Shown: positions 58,964 through 64,000 of the stretch, one piece after another
How positions within the stretch are numbered: position 1 is the first letter of the stretch
Layout of the letters: the number at the start of each line of letters is the position of its first letter
DNA from: Agapanthus africanus
Lineage: Eukaryota; Streptophyta; Magnoliopsida; Asparagales; Amaryllidaceae
DNA: 64,000 bases
Reading direction: 5' to 3'
NCBI GenBank assembly: GCA_030015575.1
Contig: JASDDO010000018.1
Location: forward strand, 230,749,138-230,813,137
Program-made: the position numbers and the translations under genes
The notes under the pieces: model-generated
The model's input: only the letters and a program-made list of their open reading frames with translations
The model's database searches: none
Told to the model about the DNA's origin: nothing

Positions 58964-59141
58964 TGGCCTGGCTGAAAGATCGACGAAGTTGTAGGATGTA
59001 ACTAATCCCGGCTAGTCTTTCCTTTTAGGGTTTGAAGGAAGATTTGATAAAAACCAGTGGCAGCCATCCTGATTAGATAAGATAATAACCAATCTGATCT
59101 TGCACGAGCATACGCTAAAGTGTTTTCTTCTCTCTCTCTCC

Positions 59142-59143
59142 AG
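59142..59143 (+). promoter_or_regulatory. Putative 3' splice acceptor before A4 pol
   Basis: CTAAAG (branch-like), then GTTTTCTTCTCTCTCTCTC, then CAG/GTAGCGACC. The same tract precedes the start in A1, A2, A0 and B. Confidence 0.6.
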
Positions 59144-59179
59144 GTAGCGACCATTTCATGCCTTAATCAAGATAATAAT

Positions 59180-62100
59180 ATGGATGTATTGACCGAACCC
59201 GCATGTTATACTGTGCTGGGGAACGTTGGTTCCGTTCTTTCTTATAAGAGTTATAGGAATGAACAGGATATAGGGGAATACCAGGATTCCCATGCCACCC
59301 GATTGAAGAAAGTACATGTTGATGCATTTTCTTCGGGTGTGTTCGTTACAGAGAACTGTTTCTCCATTTGCCCTACGTCCTGGGTATTGGATACCGGGTC
59401 AGGATCCCATATATGTAATCAGTTACAAGGGCTTGGGAAAGGTAGAGAACTTGGAGAAGGTGATAAAGACATTAGAGTTGGAAATGGTGCAATTGTTGCA
59501 GCTAAGACTGTCGGGGAATATCACCTTGTATTACCAACTGGTAATACATTGGTTCTGAACGAATGCTATTACATGCCGAACTTGATATGCAACATTATAT
59601 CAGTTTCTTTGCTTAGTAAAGAGGGATATAATTTTGTATTACAGGATAATGTTATGAACATTTTCCGTAACCAAAAGTTGGTTGGATCAGGCACGTTGTG
59701 CAATGGCATTTATGTTCTAAATCAGTCAACAGTTCTGAGCATAACAAACACACACAAGAGGAAGAGTTCAAAATTGAACGAATCCTTCTTGTGGCATTGT
59801 AGACTGGGTCACATCAATGCGACACAACTGGCTAAGTTGCATAAGGATAGATATTTGAAACCATTCAAATTTTCATCTTATGACACTTGCCAGTCATGTC
59901 TCAAAGGCAAGATGACCAAAACTCCGTTTACGGAACACGGAGAAAGAGTTACCAAACTCTTAGCACTAATACATAGTGATGTATGCGGTCCCATGTCTAC
60001 ACATGCCAGGGATGGTTCTTCGTACTTCATTACATTCACTGACGATCTCTCTAGATTCGGATATGTGTTCCTGATGAAACACAAATCAGAAGCTTTTGAG
60101 AAATTTAGAGAATATAAACAAGAAGTCGAGAACCAAACCGGAAAAAGTATTAAAATCCTTCGATCTGATCGAGGAGGTGAATACTTGAGCAATGAATTCC
60201 TGGACTTCCTAAAAGAGAATGGGATTCTCTCTCAGTTGACTCCTCCATATACACCACAGCACAACGGTGTATCAGAACGGAGGAACCGCACCCTATTAGA
60301 TATGGTGCGCTCTATGATGAGCACAGCTGAGTTACCTATTTCCTTTTGGGGATATGCGCTGGAAACAGCAGCATACCTATTGAATCAAGTTCCATCTAAA
60401 TCTGTACCTACCACGCCATATGAGATATGGAGTGGAAAGAGACCATATTTTAAACGAGTTAAGATATGGGGTTGTCCGGCCTATGTCAAAAGGCAAAATC
60501 CAGACAAACTCGAGGCACGGTCAGTTCTCTGCAAGTTTGTGGGATATCCTAAGAATTCACAAGGATATTTTTTCTACCGTGCTGAAGAACAAAAGGTGTT
60601 TGTTTCTCAATATGCCACCTTTTTAGAAAAGGAATTCCTTGAAAAAGAAATTAGTGGAAAAGTGGTAGAGCTGGAAGAAGTTCCAGATACACAAACCGTA
60701 ACTGAAGATTTAGTGGAACCAGAAGATTCAGTAGCTCCCAATGAACCTCAGCCTCTCCGCCGATCTAGTAGGGTTCCTCGCCAGCCTGAGAGATACTACG
60801 GTTTTCTCATGGATGGAGGGAGCGAGGATTGCATCATGGAGGATGATGACCCAACTAGCTTCGAGCAGGCCATCATGAGTAGGGACTCAGTGAAATGGCT
60901 GGATGATATGCGGTCCGAGATGGAATCCATGTACACCAACAAAGTATGGACTTTGGAAGTTGCTCCTGAAGGGGTAAAGCCCATTGGGAGCAAGTGGATC
61001 TTCAAGAAGAAACTTGGTGTAGATGGGAAAGTGGAGACTTTCAAAGCTAGACTTGTTGCAAAAGGTATTCGTCAAAGACCAGGTGTGGACTATGACGAAA
61101 CCTTTTCTCCAGTGGCTATGCTTAAATCCATCCGGATAATGCTTGCCATCGCTGCATATCATGATTACGAAATCTGGCAAATGGATGTTAAGACCGCCTT
61201 TCTAAATGGTGATTTAGAAGAGTGCGTGTACATGACTCAGCCAGAGGGCTTCGTAGACAGTGGGAGCAGCGAGAAGGTGTGCAAGCTGCTTAAATCCATT
61301 TATGGATTAAAGCAAGCATCACGGAGTTGGAACATCTGCTTTGACGTCGTTATCAAAGAGTTTGATTTCGTCAAAAACCCAGATGCACCTTGTATCTACA
61401 AGAAGGTGGCAGAGAGTAAGGTTGTCTTCCTCGTATTGTACGTGGACGACATACTCTTGATAGGAAATGATATTCCTATGCTGCAATCGGTCAAGCTCTT
61501 CTTATCACAAAGATTCTCAATGAAAGATCTTGGTGATGCCTCCTGCATATTGGGAATTAGGATCTATAGAGATAGATCCAAACGGATTTTGGGATTGTCC
61601 CAATCCAGGTACATTGACACCATACTAAAGAGGTTTAGTATGGAAGAATCCAAGCGTGGAAACTTGCCCACGATCTCTGGAGTCACTCTCTCCAAAGAGA
61701 TGTCTCCCAAGACTGATTTGGAGAGAGCTCGCATGCACGGGATACCCTATGCTTCAGCTGTAGGCTCTATCATGTATGCGATGCTATGTACCAGACCCGA
61801 TGTAGCATACTCACTAAGTATAGTGAGCAGGTATCAAGCTGATCCTGGAGAGAGTCATTGGACGGCTGTGAAGAGCATTCTCAAGTACTTGCGAAGGACT
61901 AAAGAGATGCTCTTGGTGTATGGTAACGGAGAACTCCAAGTGGAGTCCTTTACCGATTCGAGCTTCCAGAGTGATAAGGACGACTCTAAGTCGCAGTCGG
62001 GCTTTGTCTTCACCCTTTACGGAGGGGCGGTTAGCTGGAAGAGTTCCAACCAGGAAACCGTGGCAGACTCGACGATGGAGGCTGAATACATCGCTGCCAA

Positions 62101-62425
62101 CGATGCTGCTAAAGAGGCTGTCTGGATCAAGAAGTTCATTACTGAACTTGGAGTGGTTCCATCCATTGAGCATCCAATACCTTTATGTTGCGATAACAAT
62201 GGAGCGGTGGCTTTGGCCAAGGAACCCAGGTCCCATCAGCGATCCAGGCATATTCTGAGGCGGTATCACCTGATCCGGGAGATAGTTGATCGCCAGGGGA
62301 TCGAGGTCAGGAGGGTTGACACGAAGGACAACACGGCGGATCCACTCACGAAGGCCATTCCCCAGATACAGTTTGAGAGACTCTTCGGGATGCTCGGTAT
62401 GCGATACTACAGCAGCTGGCCCTAG
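59180..62425 (+). CDS. pol: Copia-A4 polyprotein without gag: protease-integrase-RT-RNase H, intact
   Basis: A single open frame of about 1081 residues from ATG 59180; the frame is open back to 59120, but only from GTG, and A1's upstream ATG is ATT here. The first ~55 residues are a gag remnant: a start resembling the B gag N terminus fused to a segment aligning with the B zinc knuckle, with all four metal ligands replaced. Then come protease (DTGSGSH, D codon at 59390), the pre-integrase His/Cys finger (about 59790-59910), integrase core with D,D35E (HSD near 59975, SDRGGEY near 60163, SERRN near 60270), a long Glu-rich linker, RT (YVDD 61439-61450), and copia-type RNase H (FTDSSF, STMEAEY, ADPLTK). 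All catalytic motifs are present. It could be enzymatically active but cannot make its own capsid. Confidence 0.95.
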   Translation: MDVLTEPACYTVLGNVGSVLSYKSYRNEQDIGEYQDSHATRLKKVHVDAFSSGVFVTENCFSICPTSWVLDTGSGSHICNQLQGLGKGRELGEGDKDIRVGNGAIVAAKTVGEYHLVLPTGNTLVLNECYYMPNLICNIISVSLLSKEGYNFVLQDNVMNIFRNQKLVGSGTLCNGIYVLNQSTVLSITNTHKRKSSKLNESFLWHCRLGHINATQLAKLHKDRYLKPFKFSSYDTCQSCLKGKMTKTPFTEHGERVTKLLALIHSDVCGPMSTHARDGSSYFITFTDDLSRFGYVFLMKHKSEAFEKFREYKQEVENQTGKSIKILRSDRGGEYLSNEFLDFLKENGILSQLTPPYTPQHNGVSERRNRTLLDMVRSMMSTAELPISFWGYALETAAYLLNQVPSKSVPTTPYEIWSGKRPYFKRVKIWGCPAYVKRQNPDKLEARSVLCKFVGYPKNSQGYFFYRAEEQKVFVSQYATFLEKEFLEKEISGKVVELEEVPDTQTVTEDLVEPEDSVAPNEPQPLRRSSRVPRQPERYYGFLMDGGSEDCIMEDDDPTSFEQAIMSRDSVKWLDDMRSEMESMYTNKVWTLEVAPEGVKPIGSKWIFKKKLGVDGKVETFKARLVAKGIRQRPGVDYDETFSPVAMLKSIRIMLAIAAYHDYEIWQMDVKTAFLNGDLEECVYMTQPEGFVDSGSSEKVCKLLKSIYGLKQASRSWNICFDVVIKEFDFVKNPDAPCIYKKVAESKVVFLVLYVDDILLIGNDIPMLQSVKLFLSQRFSMKDLGDASCILGIRIYRDRSKRILGLSQSRYIDTILKRFSMEESKRGNLPTISGVTLSKEMSPKTDLERARMHGIPYASAVGSIMYAMLCTRPDVAYSLSIVSRYQADPGESHWTAVKSILKYLRRTKEMLLVYGNGELQVESFTDSSFQSDKDDSKSQSGFVFTLYGGAVSWKSSNQETVADSTMEAEYIAANDAAKEAVWIKKFITELGVVPSIEHPIPLCCDNNGAVALAKEPRSHQRSRHILRRYHLIREIVDRQGIEVRRVDTKDNTADPLTKAIPQIQFERLFGMLGMRYYSSWP

Positions 62426-62428
62426 TGC

Positions 62429-62439
62429 AAGTGGGAGAT
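62429..62439 (+). other. Polypurine tract of Copia-A4
   Basis: AAGTGGGAGAT, four bases past the stop codon and directly before the 3' LTR. Confidence 0.9.
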
Positions 62440-64000
62440 TGTTGGTTGTATGTATGCCCTAGAGGCCAGTATTGTACAGATGATGTATATTATATTGGAT
62501 GCTTGGACATATATAGAGATGACTTTCTTGCTCGATATGATAGTATGCTATCTGGTTACTCTTTATCTTAACATGTACACTTGTCTCCTTAAACTGTTTA
62601 TAGTTACATGTTGATAAAGCCCTTAGGATGTGTACTTGACTACCAGGACTATGATGCAGATCATACTAGTGGGGACATGGTAGTCCATAAGTACATCCTT
62701 CAAGGTCCCTAGTCGTGGGTGTATCAGGACGGGGCATCGATATACCAGAGTAGACTAGCGTATACGCTTCTCGACCCATGAGATGGGCGATGGATGATCC
62801 CATATCCATTGGTGTTTGACATCAGAGATGGTGTACGGGTGCTCAGTGGAGACTGGGTACACTGGACAGACTCACCGAGAACTCCCAGATGGTATTATAC
62901 CTCACGTCAGATGGCAGTTCTCAGGTGACACTTGTACAGGTTAGTCTGTAGACCCGAGATCGTCATAGAGTCTTGTATGATTCCCACTGTGCTTTGATCT
63001 CCACCTTACCACGTCCATGAGGGCGTGCAAAACGGTGGTCTTTGGGTACAGTCCCGAGTCACATGGAGGCAATGAGCGATAGGAGGGGTTTCGTCTCTCC
63101 CGGTATTGGAGGTTGATGTTGCGCTGTGCTCGATTGGCCGTAACAGGGAAGTCCCTGGCCAGGGCTGATCAGAGATTTGATGGTAAGTGTTACCAGTAGT
63201 TTCTCGACCCGTTATGAGCCTCACAACGGCACGACTTATCGGTTATTGCGGTCTGACGTTTACCACCCCTAGACTTGATATGCGACATATCAGACGAACA
63301 GACCGGACTGTACGGTAAGTGTTACTGGTTGGATTCACAGGAGTGTGAGCGGGCTAGCTCGTCGATCTTCTGATCGCTCAATATCCGGATGGCCGTTACG
63401 TTTAGCAGACCGCTTGCGGCTTGTGGGTGCTTGATATGATCATCATCTGCTACCGGCGTATTGACGAGTCTTTAGAGTCCTACACAGAGGTTTCCTGGCT
63501 CAAGCGAAACGAAATAGGAGCGCATATGAGATATGTGCGGGACCGAGAATAATGCGTGTATGTGATACCGTATTTCATTCTCGCGATGAATGTTTCGATT
63601 GGTTGTATGCGATATAACCTAGTTATCGAATCATTGATTCGATAAATCGATACATTGTATACTAGTCGGTTATGTGCGACATGACCGGATCATTGAATCA
63701 AGTGTTGATTTAATGATTTAATGTATAATTGTATATTTGATATATTAATTTGCATTAACTAGTATTGGTTCATTTTTAAAAGGATTTTCTCACTTGAAGT
63801 GTACATTGTATATATGATATGCTTTTGTGTGCACTTGATTGTATCATGTTTGATGATACATACTTACTTGGGTTTGTGCAATGAATTAAACCATGGTTAT
63901 GATAATGGTTAGGGTTTTGTGTTATTCATCTATTTATTTATCCATTCTTTATTTATTTAAATAGATAAAAGAAAAGAAAATGGTTTCTTTTTATCATGAA
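62440..64000 (+). repeat. 3' LTR of Copia-A4 (partial, window edge)
   Basis: First 1561 bp of a LTR near-identical to 44380-45940; continues beyond the window. Confidence 0.95.

Larger units (their letters stand above)
58191..59179 (+). other. Copia-A4 leader, downstream part
   Basis: Resumes at TCACCGGGAGTGACTCC. Holds the second copy of the duplicated block (about 58265-58365), the triple-hairpin array (58502-58705), the GAAA-loop domain (58806-58963), a donor-like GTAGGT (58857-58862), and the pyrimidine tract with acceptor AG 59142-59143. Confidence 0.83.
44380..64000 (+). mobile_element. Copia-A4, youngest-looking coding copy, split by A5, right end outside
   Basis: 5' LTR 44380-46605, PBS, leader 46606-48480 and again from about 58191, intact pol 59180-62425, PPT, and 3' LTR from 62440 cut by the window end. 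The two LTRs differ by a few bases in the first 250 (for example near 44468/62530 and a 1-bp gap near 62597). It lies in sense orientation in Copia-B. A5 and the associated deletion removed only about 40 bp of its leader. Confidence 0.95.

Noticed and set aside
59120..59179. Upstream extension of the A4 polyprotein to 59120
   Set aside because: The first codon is GTG and the stretch is the pyrimidine tract and splice acceptor; the first ATG is at 59180.
62426..64000. Search for an envelope-like or extra frame after pol
   Set aside because: The PPT starts four bases after the stop codon, leaving no room; none in the other elements either.
1..64000. Host genes, tRNAs, rRNAs, CRISPR arrays
   Set aside because: Every stretch is assigned to a LTR element part; no unassigned block beyond small spacers was found.

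Overview
The window is plant nuclear DNA made entirely of nested LTR retrotransposons. I see no host gene, tRNA, rRNA or CRISPR array. Polyprotein domain order, primer binding sites (PBS) matching initiator tRNA-Met, polypurine tracts (PPT) and 1.9-2.2 kb LTRs all point to a flowering plant with a repeat-rich genome. The species cannot be told from this sequence. Element names below are mine.

Layout: Copia-A2 (minus, 1-9406, left end outside the window) sits in the leader of Copia-A1 (plus, 9407-16241, left half outside). A1 sits in the reverse transcriptase (RT) region of the old Copia-A0 (minus, 16242-18727). Copia-B (plus, from 18728) also interrupts A0. The first LTR of B is split by a Tekay/Del-type chromovirus, Gypsy-G (plus, 19145-38467, TSD ACAGG). 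G is itself split in its integrase tail by Copia-A3 (minus, 25718-36094). B resumes at 38473 (LTR end, leader, gag, protease, integrase) and is cut in RT by Copia-A4 (plus, 44380 to past 64000). The leader of A4 is interrupted by Copia-A5 (minus, 48481-about 58190), whose outer LTR end was lost in a microhomology deletion. Relative age, oldest first: A0; then B and A1; then G, A4 and A2; then A3 and A5.

Family A is a long-LTR, long-leader Ty1/copia of Angela/BARE type. Every copy lacks most of gag: about the first 40 gag residues join directly to the tail of a former zinc knuckle and then to protease, integrase, RT and RNase H. A4 keeps this gag-less polyprotein open (59180-62425). A2, A3 and A5 are a second tier. 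They share the same coding lesions and have internal regions of 5959, 5961 and 5960 bp, so a coding-dead master was copied repeatedly and must have used proteins in trans. B is a related family that still has a recognisable gag with a CCHC knuckle, although this copy is dead.

The most striking signal is in the untranslated leader. A and B share several RNA elements despite large sequence divergence: (i) a GC-rich hairpin just after the PBS; (ii) three successive hairpins showing the same loop word, whose stems covary between copies and whose loop word changes in all three hairpins together; (iii) a compact domain with a GAAA tetraloop inside what looks like a roughly 289-nt intron ending just before the start codon. 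These look like packaging, dimerisation or translation signals and are the best candidates for something undescribed.
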